Of a stretch of DNA of 64,000 nucleotides, positions 1 to 11,485 are shown in pieces (within the stretch, counting starts at the first letter, position 1; each line of letters begins with the position of its first letter). The notes under the pieces were generated by a model. It did not search any database. It was not told where the DNA came from and worked only from the letters and a program-made list of their open reading frames with translations. The DNA lies in contig CM043959.1 in assembly GCA_014529385.2 (NCBI GenBank), forward strand, positions 46,951,928 to 47,015,927. The letters are read 5' to 3'. Both the position numbers and the translations under genes were made by a program. This stretch comes from Adiantum capillus-veneris (lineage: Eukaryota > Streptophyta > Polypodiopsida > Polypodiales > Pteridaceae).

Positions 1-4
1 GTAA

Positions 5-289
5 CACCAAGGGAAGGGGCGCAAGTCACACTAAACCGCATTTCCCCGCCTCCTCTTCCCCAAGTAAACCCTATGCCCCTCCCAAAAAACCCTTCCATTC
101 CCCACAAAGAACATTCAACCCCCCTTCCAAAAAACCCTTGCAATCCCCTAGACCCTCTACCTACCCTCAACCTTCTCCGCTGGAGCCTCAATCTATAGCT
201 CCTAAACCATCTCAAGGCCCAACCAATAAACGAACTTTAACAAAGCCAAAGATCTTGACTAGCTTAAAAACTAAGCGAGCGATAATATA
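5..289 (+). CDS. Partial Pro/Ser/Lys-rich ORF, 5' end outside window
   Basis: A reading frame is already open at the left edge and runs to a TAA at 287-289, about 94 codons without an internal start. The peptide is rich in Pro, Ser, Gln and Lys and ends in a basic stretch (LTSLKTKRAII). No domain is recognised. The base composition is strongly pyrimidine-biased on this strand, like the coding strand of the Penelope-like copies at 2-6 kb, so it could be part of an upstream ORF or a C-terminus of another Penelope-like copy lying left of the window. That link is inference. It could also be a chance frame in C-rich DNA. Confidence 0.3.
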
Positions 290-393
290 ATTTGCCAAAT
301 TAAGTAAGGTGAGAGATAGGAAATTCTCTAGAGTGTAGAGAAGGGGGGAGGGGGACGAGATCTTGAAAAATAGATTAAACACCAAACGCGTTT

Positions 394-1181
394 CTCCATT
401 AGCTCATCAGTGGTGTTAACCATACAAGAGGAGTAGGAGGGTTTTAAATAGGTAACCATTTGAGAGAAGAGGGGTTCCCAAGGTAGGTACAAGGTTTAAA
501 GAGGAGGAGGCCACTTTAATAGTGGGAAATTAGCTCTTAAATGGGGTAGGAAAAGGAGGGAAAGAGGGAGGTTTAAAGAGTGTTAATTTGGGGGGTACAA
601 AGAGAAAGGTACTAGGACTAAAATTTATGGAGTAAGAGAAGGGTGGTAGGGGGGGACTAAGACCAAAAAATTTATGGAGTAAGAGGGGGGTGGTATGGGG
701 TGGACTATGACCAAAATTGTGGAGTAATAGGAGGGTGGTATGGTGGGAACCTTGACAAAAAACTTGTGGAGTAATAGGAGGGTGGTATGGTGGGAACCTT
801 GACAAAAAACTTGTGGAGTAATAGGAGGGTGGTATGGTGGGAACCTAGACAAAAACGTTTATGGAGTAAGAGGGGGTTGGTATGGGGTGGACTATGACCA
901 AAATCGTGGAGTAATAGGAGGGTGGTATGGTGGGAACCTTGACAAAAAAAATATACATGGAGGAGGGTAGCCGTATGGGTAGGGGTGAGTGTAAGTGGGG
1001 GGGGAAAGGGGAGGGGGACAAAGGGGAGAGGGGAAAGGGTAGTTTTAAGGAATAGAGGGGAGGTAAGGGAAAGGGGGAGTGGGGTTCCTCTTTGAGAGAA
1101 GATTGCCTAGCTTAGGTGCATTAAGCCAACAAATGACCCGTTTGGAAATAGCGGGGAGTTCGGAGTTATTAACAAGAAGCT
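394..1181. repeat. Tandem duplication, copy 1 of the Penelope 3' flank
   Basis: The block beginning CTCCATTAGCTCATCAGTGG at about 394 is repeated from about 1182. The two copies share a unique part, a 47-bp minisatellite and a unique tail ending in TTATTAACAAGAAG, with only a few substitutions and one minisatellite-unit difference. At 1181/1182 the tail joins directly to the start of the next copy, which is a head-to-tail junction. In the orientation of the Penelope-like gene on the minus strand this block lies downstream of the reverse transcriptase ORF. Confidence 0.8.
621..953 (+). repeat. G-rich 47-bp minisatellite, about 7 units
   Basis: Units of 46-50 bp start at about 621, 669, 715, 763, 810, 857 and 904. 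The core reads GTGGAGTAATAGGAGGGTGG followed by TATGGTGGGAACCTTGACAAAAA. Two unit types alternate: one has TTTATGGAGTAAGAGG and GGACTATGACC, the other TGTGGAGTAATAGG and GGAACCTTGAC. The G-run pattern on the plus strand could form two-tetrad quadruplexes. The unit is not a multiple of three, so the Pro/His/Tyr-rich minus-strand frames across it are by-products rather than proteins. Confidence 0.85.
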
Positions 1182-1905
1182 CTCCATTAGCTCATCAGTG
1201 GTGTTAACCATACAAGAGGAGTAGGAGGGTTTTAAATAGGTAACCATTTGAGAGAAGAGGGGTTCCCAAGGTAGGTACAAGGTTTAAAGAGGAGGAGGCC
1301 ACTTTAATAGTGGGAAATTAGCTCTTAAATGGGGTAGGAAAAGGAGGGAAAGAGGGAGGTTTAAAGAGTGTTAATTTGGGGGGTACAAAGAGAAAGGGAC
1401 TAGGACTAAAATTTATGGAGTAAGAGAAGGGTGGTAGGGGGGGACTAAGACCAAAAAATTTATGGAGTAAGAGGGGGGTGGTATGGGGTGGACTATGACC
1501 AAAATTGTGGAGTAATAGGAGGGTGGTATGGTGGGAACCTTGACAAAAAACTTGTGGAGTAATAGGAGGGTGGTATGGTGGGAACCTTGACAAAAAAGTT
1601 TATGGAGTAAGAGGGGGTTGGTATGGGGTGGACTATGACCAAAATCGTGGAGTAATAGGAGGGTGGTATGGTGGGAACCTTGACAAAAAAAATATACATG
1701 GAGGAGGGTAGCCGTATGGGTAGGGGTGAGTGTAAGTGGGGGGGGAAAGGGGAGGGGGGAAAGGGTAGTTTTAAGGAATAGAGGGGAGGTAAGGGAAAGG
1801 GGGAGTGGGGTTCCTCTTTGAGAGAAGATTGCCTAGCTTAGGTGCATTAAGCCAACAAATGACCGGTTTGGAAATAGCGGGGAGTTCGGAGTTATTAACA
1901 AGAAG
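1182..1905. repeat. Tandem duplication, copy 2 of the Penelope 3' flank
   Basis: Second copy of the block described at 394-1181. It contains about six 47-bp minisatellite units (1409-1695) instead of seven. At its right end it continues through AACAAGAAGCTTCG into the C-terminal coding part of the minus-strand Penelope-like gene, so this copy is the one in native contact with the gene and copy 1 is the extra one. Confidence 0.8.
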
Positions 1906-3734
1906 CTTCGAAAGAGGTTGGTTAATGGAGCGGGCTAGGTTGAGTTTGCGGGTGAAGGGTGAAAAGGGGATTTTGACAATGGAAGGTGGGGAATTGTTGT
2001 GTTTATCCTTAAGAAGGAGAGAGGGCCTCGAAGCATAGGTTACATACAAAAAACACGCTTTCAAAAAAGGTGTCGGGTAACCTTTGGCCTTTAGCTCTGA
2101 TGGAATAAAATATTGCGAATAGAGATAAAGTCCTCAAGCGAGTTTTCCCTAATGATATACCTCTTGAGCTCTCATATAATAAAGGCAATTTTCTGGTGGG
2201 TGGGGTGCCAAGATTTCCACGGGATGTAGTTGTACGAGTTAAGAGGTTTTTGGTGGCAATGTGTGTCTAAAATCCCCTTTGAGAAGGAGGGCCCTTTAAA
2301 AAAGTGTATGTCCAAGATAAAAGCTTCCTGTGAAGAGATGAAGGGAGTGATTTTTATATGCTCTTGGAGAGGATGTCCATACTCAAGGAGGTGTTTTTCT
2401 AGGTTGGCAAGGGGGCCGTCCCACACTCCAAAAGCGTCGTCTATGAAGCTCTTCAAGTATAGGAGAGAAGGGGAAGAGACAAGATTCCCGCATTCTTCCA
2501 AAGAGCAAAGAAAAAGACATGCGTACACCAGCGCAAAATTAGACCCCATAGCGGTTCTTTTGACTTGATGCCAGAATTTTCCTTTAATAGAGATGTAGTG
2601 ATGGTTGAGAATGAGAGAGGCAAGGGAAAGAATGAAGAGGAATTTGGGAGAGGGAAAGAAACCAAGGATAGAGCTTTTTAGAGCGTTAAGCCCCTCCTGG
2701 ATAGGAATGCTAGGGTACAAGGATTCAACATCAAAGGTAAAGAGAGTGACATGGGGGGAGAAGGGGATAGAGGCTAAGTCCAAGATGAGAGAATGAGAGT
2801 CCTTGATGTGTTGTTTTTTGGCTAAGAGAATGGGGAAGAGTTGCACATGTAACCACTACGAGGCATTCTCTAGGATATACTCCTTGTATGAACAAATGGG
2901 GCAGCCTACAAGGACAGGTTTATGAATTTTAGGTAGAAGGAAGAAGGGAAAAGGCTTGGGAGGGGCAAGAGAAGAAGAGAGGATGAACGCTCTCTCTTTG
3001 GAAGGTAGGAGATGAAAGTTTATAACAATGGAAAAAAGAGTGGATTGTACAAAAGGCAAAGGAGGGGTAGCAATGGGAGAGTAGGTTAGAGGGTCTAAGA
3101 GATGGCGTAGTGCTTCTTTAGTGTACCAAGATTGTGAGAGAATGACGGGGCCAAGGTTTTTGTCGGCCGGTTTGATTAAAATTTTATGATCATTCTTTAG
3201 AGAAGAGATGACGTTCAACAAGAGGGTTTTGGGTAGAAAAAGAGAAAAATGATAAAGGAGGGGTTTTAAACGAGAGAAAGTACAATCAAAGGCAAGCCTC
3301 AAGGTGGTGGAGCTAGAGGGAGGGTTCCAAGAGGGGTTAGGGAGAGAAAAAGAAGGAGAGAGAGGGAGCGTTTCTTTGAAAAAAAGTTTTAGTTGTAAGC
3401 TTCTCTCGAGGTTGGAGTATGCCCCAAAGATAGAAGAGGAAGGTGGAGGAGGGGAGGGGGGGATGTAATTGAGTCCTAGGCCTAAAACTCTACGCTCCGT
3501 GGATGAGATAGAGCGATTGGCTAAGTTGTGAAAGGAGAGGTTAGTAATCTTATGTTCTAAGGAAAAAAGTGTTTGCTTACCCAAAGCTAAGATTTTGTAG
3601 AGAAGGGGGTTGGTGAGGGGGAGCCAATATTTAGATCTTTTTCTATAATTATGGCAAGAGAGGGGGAGAAAAGAGGAGTTACATGGAGGAGGGATCCAAA
3701 GATAGGGATAGAGAGGGGTATGGGAGAAGAGCAA
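1771..3734 (-). pseudogene. Penelope-like element reverse transcriptase, copy 1 (no endonuclease)
   Basis: Reading 3734 to 1771, the pieces give an N-terminal block with an LSSTERRVLGLGLNYIPP-like segment, then KPADKNLGPVI, the finger motif FFLLPKIHKP, motif A FTFDVESLYPSIP with its catalytic Asp, QVKRTAMGS, motif C SFIDDAFGVW, and the thumb segment HQKPLNSYNYIPW. This order is typical of Penelope-like reverse transcriptases. An in-frame TAG at 2856-2858 and a TGA near 2172 interrupt it, and a frameshift follows before the C-terminal block SELPAISKPVICWLNAPKLGNLL at 2064-1771. That block corresponds to the end of the region preceding the GIY-YIG endonuclease in endonuclease-bearing members. 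No GIY-YIG motif follows; G-rich repeats do. Catalytic aspartates are kept, unlike copy 2. The start near 3734 is approximate. Confidence 0.85.
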
Positions 3735-3764
3735 GTGGACCCAAGAGGAAGGGTGCTCAAATCC

Positions 3765-6390
3765 CTATGTAAAAAACCCCACTACACCTACCACTGCAAT
3801 TTACCTTCTAATCTGGTCTACCCTCTTAAACCCATTGGCCCCCCACACCCTACCATTTCCCACCCCAATATTTCTCCTCTCACTTCCTCTTCCCACAAGA
3901 AAACGTTTTTTCAAAAGAGCACCTCCCACTACAACGCAAAGCACTCGGGAAAAGGAAGAGGGAGGAGGGATTAGGGTGTAAGCACCCCTCTACATGGGTG
4001 CATCTTTCCTTCTCAAAGCCCCCCCTCCTTCCACATCTCTAGATCACCAACACCGCCGCTACATCACCACTTGACAAAGATTACCTCGAGCTCCCAACCC
4101 GCAAAGGACGTTTGAGAAGGAAGTATTGGCTACCCCTTGTAAATCCTCAACACTACAAACTTCTCCTTTTTGGTAAGCATTAGGGCCAATTTGGATGAAA
4201 TAAGGGCTCTTTAGAGTTTCTCTATTCTTGATCTAAGGGTCAAGAAGGAGCCACATTTCCAAAAGTATGGCACTTTTGTACACGTGTCAAGATCTCCTTC
4301 ACTTGCTTTTGGAATATTTTGCACTATTTTAGCCATAATTTTTGCATATGAACTCCAAATTTAGTGCTCACATGGTCCATGTGTGGCGCTTTATGAGCTC
4401 TATCCAATGAGTACCCATGTTGAACAGTTTTGGTAATATATTCATGGTATTTTTTAGGTTGCCCCTTTTTAGATCCTTACACAGCCCTTTTTTTCATCCA
4501 AATTGGCCCTAATGGCTTAAAGCCTTCTCTTTGGATCTCGGTGTTTCCAACTTTAAAATACATAACCTTTCACCTAAAACACTCTCCCTCCTTGAAAAGA
4601 GATGCTTAGCTTTAGGTTTAAAATACATCCCCCCCCCCTTCAAACCCTTCATCCGCTTCTCTTCTTACCGCTCATACGAAAATGGAAAGAGAATTCAAAC
4701 TAAAGTTTTTCTTCAAGAATCATCCAACTCTACGACCCTCTTCTTTCAAAATACCAAATCCCCTTTGAAAGCCGCCCTTGCAAAACCCAGCTCTCAACCA
4801 AATCTTAGTCACTAACCATATTAACCTTAACCTTATTTTAAAACTCTAGTTTCTTCCCACCCTCTAAACCTCCCCGTTTTGTCATTCAAGCCTTAGATAG
4901 CCTCAAATTGGATCCTTCCATTGTCATAAAACCTGCCGACAAAAACCTAGGCTTAGCCATTCTACCTTTGGATTGGTACAAAAGTAACGCCCTCACTCAC
5001 CTCAATGATACCTCCACTTACGAGCCTTGCCTCTCCATCCTCTTTCCCTTTATTGCTTCCCTCCTCTCCTCCATTACCATCCAATTTTTGACGTTACCTA
5101 CTTTAGATCGTAACTTCATCCTCTCACCCCTTGACAAGCAACTTAAACCCTGCCCCATTTATTTCATCCCTAAACTACACAAACCCTCCCTTGTCTCAGG
5201 GCCTATTTGCTCCTATAAAGGCTATATCTTTGAAAAAGCTTCCATTTGGCTTCACTTCCAACCCTTTCCTATCCTCCTCAACTTTAAGCAAAATCTTAAA
5301 GACTCTCTCACCCTCATCTAGGACCTTAACAAACTCCCCCTCCCACCCAATACCCTACTCTTCACCTTTTATGTAGAGGCCCTCTATCCTAGTATCCCAA
5401 TCAACCATGGCCTCGCGGCTCTCAAAGACTCCCTTTCTACCCATTTTGACCCTCTCAAAACCCACTTTATCCTCTCTCTTGCGGCGCTCATTTTGTCGCA
5501 CCACTACATTACCTTCAAAGGAAAGTTTTGGAAACAAGTCAAAGGCACCTTTATGGGCTCCAATTTTGCCGTAGTATATGCATGCCTCTTGTTATGCCAT
5601 TTGGAAGCCTCTTCTTCCCTTTTGAATAGTCCTAACCTTCTCTACTTCAAGCGGTATGTAGATTATGCCTTTGGGCTATGGATTGGCTCTAAGGCATTCC
5701 TCACCTCTTGTCTGAATGATTATGGAAAACCACTTCGAGATCACATTAAAATCTCTAGCCACATCTCTCCCAACCATGCCACTATCCTCGACATAGGATT
5801 TTTTAAAGGAACAATGTTTGCCTCCTCAAGCCTTTTAGACTCTCACTGCCATCAAAAACCCTTAAATACCTATAACTGCATCCCATGGATCTCGTGGGAC
5901 CCTACACACTTAAAAGCGGCTTTCATTATTGCGGAACTCAAAAGACTTATATTTAGAGAAAGATCATTGGAAGGTTTCATTGCTATCCGCAATCTCTTCT
6001 ATCAATGCCTTAGGGCAAAAGGATATCCACAACGTTTTCTTCTTTATGTGTTCAAAAAAGTCACGTATCAGAATCGCACCTCCCTCATGGAGCCCACTCT
6101 TCGACTTAAAAAACCACCCCCCATAACCTTCAAGTTACATTTCACTCCCTCCACCAGAAGGCTATCACCCTCCCTACAACCCCACTCTTGGTTCTACCTA
6201 GACCCACCATCTACTGGGCGTCTAGGCCCAACCTCCATAGCATGCTTGTACATACCTTGCACCACCCTGGAAGACTCACCTAAATCTTTGAATGGGCTAC
6301 ATGCTCCCCTTTTGTCTTGCCACACACCTTTGACAAAAATATATATTTGGAAATCTCCGTTTTGTTTGGATACCCCTACCCTTAGTCACG
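3765..6390 (+). pseudogene. Penelope-like element reverse transcriptase, copy 2 (decayed)
   Basis: Plus-strand relative of copy 1. From 4115 it reads RRKYWLPLVNP, matching the copy 1 N-terminal part. It is then cut by a 335-bp insertion (4179-4513) and resumes with NLSPKTLSLLEKRCLALGLKYIPP. After a frame disruption near 4815 it continues with VIKPADKNLG, YFIPKLHKPSL and, past an in-frame TAG at 5319-5321, motif A FTFYVEALYPSIP, QVKGTFMGSNF, motif C RYVDYAFGLW and the thumb region. Both catalytic Asp codons visible in copy 1 (GAT) are TAT (Tyr) here, so the enzyme would be dead even without stops. The C-terminal frame runs to about 6390 without a GIY-YIG endonuclease, where a dispersed repeat begins. 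The 5' limit is uncertain; Pro/Ser-rich frames reach back to about 3765, next to the start of copy 1. Confidence 0.82.
4179..4513. mobile_element. MITE-like inverted-repeat element inside Penelope copy 2
   Basis: Ends are inverted repeats: left ATTAGGGCCAATTTGGATGA at 4179 and its complement ending at 4513, symmetric for 22 bp and then with one mismatch to about 30 bp (AAGGGCT). Length is 335 bp, with no ORF. Removing it restores the Penelope reading frame in register with copy 1 (GKQTLFSL against GKLKAFSL), so the empty site is inferred to be GGTAAGCTTAAAGCC with a 2-3 bp duplication (GC, or AGC/GGC). The superfamily is not certain: the short target duplication and GGGCC-type end resemble Tourist/PIF-Harbinger elements, but the duplication is not TWA. 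Confidence 0.8.
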
Positions 6391-7528
6391 TTTATTATAT
6401 AATTCTCATTTACTTGCATACTTTTTCTCTTTCACCCAAACTAATACAAAAGAGGGACCATATCATATGATTCCAATATCTTTTCCATATCCATAGTTCT
6501 TCCATATGTTTTTTGCATTATGTACTCATCATTCTAGCACCATGTGCTTAAAATCCATGAATAGTCCATACACTAGTCCCACCATGTATATATATTTTTA
6601 TTCACCAATAATCCTCCTCAATGCATGTGTAAAGATAACTTGGATGCTTTGTATCATGATATGACAAAGGAGGGTCCCACTCTTGGATGAATTGTGAAAA
6701 TTCAACAAAGGAGGGGGCCACTAAAAGACTTTTGCAGGCATTAAAAACTGGCTTTTTGGTGAGATTTTTGGCGCTTATCTTCGCTTGGAATTTGAAGAAG
6801 TGACCAACAAAAAAAATGTAGCCCACAAGCTGAATAAACACCTCAATTTTTGCATAATTTTTGGAGCTACCACTAAGAAGATATGATTTTTTGTGTGGAC
6901 CCCTGTCTGTCCATTTTTCTCACAAAGTAACCCATAGTCTTCTCATACCTCCTTTTCTACTTCTACACACACATGCACACTCATTCCTCTCCATCCCTCA
7001 CTCAAACCTGCAACTTTCATGGATTCTTTCATTTTCTTCACTATTCTCATCTCTCCCTTACTCCATAGCTCAAAATTATGATCTCTACACACATATAGCT
7101 CAATTTTTCTCTCTAGAATCAAACTCATATTACCATAACCACTTCATCCTTTCACAAAAAGAGAAAAATCAGCAAAATAACGAAACTCAAGCTCTACAAA
7201 AAGAGGATTTTTATCGTGGAAAATTCAACTTTTCCATGGTCACAAGAACTACACCGACAGAGTCCTACAACCGCTCATTCGTTGGAGGAAATAGGTGAAA
7301 AATTCCATTTTCATCTTGTAGTTTCCATCAAATTGTGCATATTCTAATCCTCCTCTTACTTTTTATCATTGTATAAATCATATAATGCACGTTGAGTGCA
7401 TATGCCATGTAGTTTTACCCCATCCTACTAACTACAAACTACTAACACTAACCGCTAACATACTAACACAAAATAGCCATTGACCTAACCATAAAAGACA
7501 CCTCACCTCAAGCCTACATGTGCATAGT

Positions 7529-7593
<65 letters not shown>

Positions 7594-8255
7594 CTTCCTT
7601 AAAACTCTACTTTCACCTTATCTACCATCAATAACGCTCTCTTTTAAGCCTACATCCATGCCTCAAGCAGACAAAGAAGGCCCGCAATGTTTTGATATTA
7701 AAAAAAAATCATAATCCTGATTTGTTAACTTGTAAATTAGGATTTTCAATAATCGTAATGAGAGGTCTCCAACCTATAAATAGTCCCCTCTCCTTCTTGT
7801 AAATCACCTCCAATATCTCACATAACACCCCAACACTCTATGCATGAGGAGAGACTTAGGCGTAGCAACCACTTTGTGAGATTCACTTTTGGTGTGAGAG
7901 AGGCTTTCAAGCTACACATTTCAAGTGAGAGATCATGAGTTCAAAAATCTCAACACCACTATTGTATATGTTTATTTATCATCAATAAATTGAGGTATGG
8001 TGCATCAAAGGCGTGATTCGACGTTCAAATCTTCATCCTTCCACTTGTGCAATACGGTCTGGTGAATTCAAGGTGACTTGTGTATTTTAAGTTTCTATCA
8101 TTTGATCTTGTTTTAGAAAGTTTTTTAGTGTGTTTTTCATTGCCAATTTTTTGTTCCTAGCTTGTGGTTGCCCCAGCCCCCATTGAGCTGCACAAGAGCC
8201 TTGAGGGGTGTTTAGAGGTCACCTCTCTTGTTGACCACCCTAGACCGCCTCAATG
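6391..8255 (+). repeat. Dispersed repeat R1, copy 1 (LTR-like)
   Basis: About 1.9 kb shared with 52217-54388 in the same orientation, roughly 85-90% alike by eye. Shared landmarks in order: GGGACCATATCATATGATTC, a region with CACTCAAACCTGCAA, a CT tract (7531-7591), a TATA box TATAAATAG at 7775-7783, an AATAAA at 7984-7989, then GGTGAATTCAAGGTGACTTG and a GC-rich tail ending in GACCGCCTCAAT. A TATA box followed about 200 bp later by a poly(A) signal is what an LTR (U3-R-U5) shows. No coding internal region or target duplication was found, so solo LTR or non-autonomous element is inference. About 400 bp present in copy 2 near its 3' end is missing here. Confidence 0.7.
7531..7591. repeat. (CT)n microsatellite
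   Basis: About 30 uninterrupted CT units inside repeat R1 copy 1. The same position in copy 2 (53347-53361) holds only a short CT tract, so the length expanded after the copies separated. Confidence 0.95.
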
Positions 8256-10700
8256 GATTTGCAAATATTCCACCAGTTAGAACTATCCTTTGATAGAACT
8301 TGTGCTTTGTTTTTTCTAGGTGCAGCTTACAAGATAGACACAAATATTCACCCGAGAGTTTAGGTTAATCTAGCGACAAACAAGGAAGATATGCTCTCTA
8401 TTGTTATGCATACAAACAAGTAAGTCACAATTCTATAGTTGATATACCTTTTTCCTTAACAAAGTGGATCTCACTTTATGTGTCATCCTCCATACAATTG
8501 CAGATTGAAAAACATGGGATATGTAGCTACATCTTACATAGACATGCTATGGATGTTGCACGCAATGGGTCTAGCATCTAAAGAATTTGTCATGGCTAAG
8601 CTTCCTTGTGTTGTGTACTGTTAGATGCAGCTTATTACATCTATGCTAAACAAGGAATCTCAAAAATAATGAATACACTATTAAGAAATCCATAAGCATC
8701 ATACTCAAATCATAAACATAGACAATTTCAATGGAGAAAAAGGATATAGAAGAGGGTAAGAGAGCACCAAAAGAAGCACAACCCTCTAGCATAAAGAAGC
8801 TAGGAGAAGTATACTCTACATTAGAGATAGTGGTGCTTATAAATGATCAAGAAGCTCTTCTTTCAAAGACTCAAGATCTAGCTTCTCTGAAAGCTTCAAC
8901 TCTCAAAATATCTCAAGAGTGCAAGAACTTTTAAAATTTGCAAGAGTCTAAGTGTTTAAAATATAGGGGTGAAACCATGTTATTGTGGTATGCTTTTTAT
9001 GCCAGTTACCATGTGTCAACAAGCATATCTTGTAAGCATAAGGACAATGTTAGTGTGTGGGCCATCATCATGAACTATATAAAGTGTATAAATAATTTTA
9101 AAAAATTGGACCAAAATGTATTGTGATTTCAACTCCTTGAAAATTTACGTTGATATGTTACTTTGAGGGTGTGGAGGGAAGCATATTGCAAGGGCCATAG
9201 GTAAGAGAGAGGGGGATAGATGATTGTGACCCACAAGCAGTCCCTCACTCATAAGTCACTAAGTTGCCTAGTTGGATAATAGCTTGACACACCAGCCAAC
9301 CATCTCCGACAACTTTCGTCACACTCCACCAGAAAGGAAATCGAGGGCCAAATATTTTGTTGCTTCTCCTCCACCTCGCAAAAGGGTGAATCTGTCTAAT
9401 TTTTAAGGATTCCCAATGTCAAAGAACATACATTCTAGGAATGGAAAGCGTGACTTGAGTACTCTGTGTGTGTGTAACTGCACAAATTCTGTCACAAATA
9501 TGGTTCAAGATTTTGCACAAATTACTTGAGAGCTCTTTTCTAGTGGGGTTGCTTAAATAATCTTTGTAAGGTGTTCATTGTTTCTCTATGTTTAGTTTCT
9601 CTTGTATGCATGGAATGTGAGATACATATCATTTCCCAATGAATATTAAATTTTCCCTTTGCCATGGATAACCTTGCATCATATTATGTTGTGACATTGG
9701 GGGTGTGCAAGCCGATGGAAAGCTCCCAAGCTCAACAACCCAGTGCACAATAAATCTTGTATTATAGAAGAAGATTTCAATGTTTCTCATGGCCTCTCCA
9801 TGAATGGTTCCAAACCCAAATTGGTGAAGTGACACTCAGCAAGGGGCACAAATCCTATCATATTTTGACTTTCAGGATTTGCAACACATAAAGTTTTCAT
9901 AGATGATCTTAAAAAAATTGCATTATTCCAAATAGCATCTCGTGAATGCAACACATGAGCTCAAAGATGCAAGGGTTTTGAAAGCAAGGAATCCTATGGT
10001 TAGCCCACTTGTAGTTGCTATGAAAGAGAAGCTTTGTGATGTTGACAATGAATTGAAGAGTGCACTGCAGAGCCACAATGTGGATGTAAAGAGGGAAAAT
10101 AGAGCTCAAAGTGAAAATAGAGACACTAGATGGTTTGGGGTTTCCTCCCAATGAGGACAGCCCCTTTTATGTTTAAATTGACATAACTTGTCATCGTGTA
10201 GGCATCCATGATTTTTGTGTTTGTAACTTATGTTTAGAATATCTGCACAACTTACCTTCGTACTTACCATGCTTCTCTTTTATTTGGTTTGTAGACTAAT
10301 AATGGATGTGTAGGGAGTGAGAGTACACACCTATGAATTCGGTTGAAGCTACTCATGCATATAAGAAATATACTATAAGGATCATTCTTCCCCATTTCCT
10401 TCTATAAATGGTGGGCATTGGGGGCGGGAGAGAGGTTTCCATGAGTGCATGAGGTCATTTCTAACAAGGGATCAAATATGGCATTCTTTGAAGCTTAAGG
10501 TACTAAATAGAGTGTAATAGTGGGTGTGTTTCTTACCCGCATTCAATAACATAACAAAAAAAAAAGTATATTCATGGCAATGTAAACAATTCAAATCAAA
10601 GCATGAGCTCAAAGATCCAGAACTAGTGGCTAATAGTATCAACTTGATGCTGATCATAATTTCTGTAGGTTGCCTAGACCTGCAAGTGTGAACTTCAACC
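8256..10700. other. No recognised gene; short frames only
   Basis: AT-rich DNA with only short open frames. A lysine/glutamate-rich 67-codon frame at 8731-8934 (MEKKDIEEGKRAPKEAQ) and a following frame at 8938-9126 are separated by a stop and could be remains of a gag-like coiled-coil region, but no motif supports that. A 70-codon frame at 9942-10154 has no recognisable domain. Nothing else is supported. Confidence 0.5.
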
Positions 10701-10710
10701 TTTCAAGTTC

Positions 10711-11485
10711 AAAGGATTCTTGATTTGCTAGATTACCTAAATGCACTTCATAAGATGTATTGTTAAACTCAATTTGACAAAACATCCACAAATAGAGTGT
10801 AACCAATCTTTATGGATCATGTTTTGTAGCAACAATAACATCCTCATCTAGATGGTCTTGTAAGGCCATGTTGATGCCAAGGTTCCTTTGCTTAGATGTG
10901 TACATCTTTACATTGTCATTTGGAGTTGATGTTGAGCTTTGGGATCCTCTGCTTGATCTTTCTATATGGGTTGTGGCTGTTGGGAGGCTGCCAACCTTTG
11001 GGTAGTGTCTTTCCAGCTGATCAGTGCAATACTTTCTAGTATCTTCTCTATCAAGCCCTCCAAAAAATTTCCTTCAAGCTTGAATAATAGTTTCATTATA
11101 GGATGTGGCTTCTTGATTTGCTAGATTGCCTGATTGCACTTCATAGGATGTAATTTTAAACCCAGTTTGACAAAATATCCACAAATAGAGTGTAAGCAAT
11201 CTTTATGGATCACGTTCTGGTCACCCTTTTTTGTTCAATTTGTAGGAGAAACATCCTCATCTTCTTGACATCTAGATGGTCTTCTAAAGTCATGTTGATT
11301 CCAAGGTTACGTTCCTTATATGCTTGATGTCTAAATGGTCTTGTAAAGCCCATGTTGATACCGAGGTTCCTTTGCTTAGTTGTATGTCTCTGCATTGTCA
11401 TATGGAGGTTGATGTTGAGTTTGGGGATCCTTTTCTTGATCTTCTTTTATGGGTTGTGTCTGCCAAGAGGCTGCTGACCTTTGAG
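10711..11485. repeat. Two-unit tandem repeat, about 400-bp period
   Basis: The segment from CTTGATTTGCTAGATTACCT (about 10715) through TGGGTTGTGGCTG (about 10980) recurs from about 11112 to 11460 with point differences and short insertions. Inside the second unit the phrase AAAGTCATGTTGATTCCAAGG and its variant appear twice, a smaller internal duplication. No coding capacity is seen. Confidence 0.7.

Noticed and set aside
530-1699. Pro/His/Tyr-rich minus-strand proteins over the minisatellite
   Set aside because: They are translations of a 47-bp repeat whose unit is not a multiple of three; the same peptide appears in shifted frames.
3971-3978. Telomere repeat attached to a Penelope element
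   Set aside because: GGATTAGGGTG is a single occurrence; no TTTAGGG array was found near either copy.
9629-9835. 68-codon minus-strand frame as a gene
   Set aside because: No domain and no neighbouring coding signal; length is within chance expectation for AT-leaning DNA.
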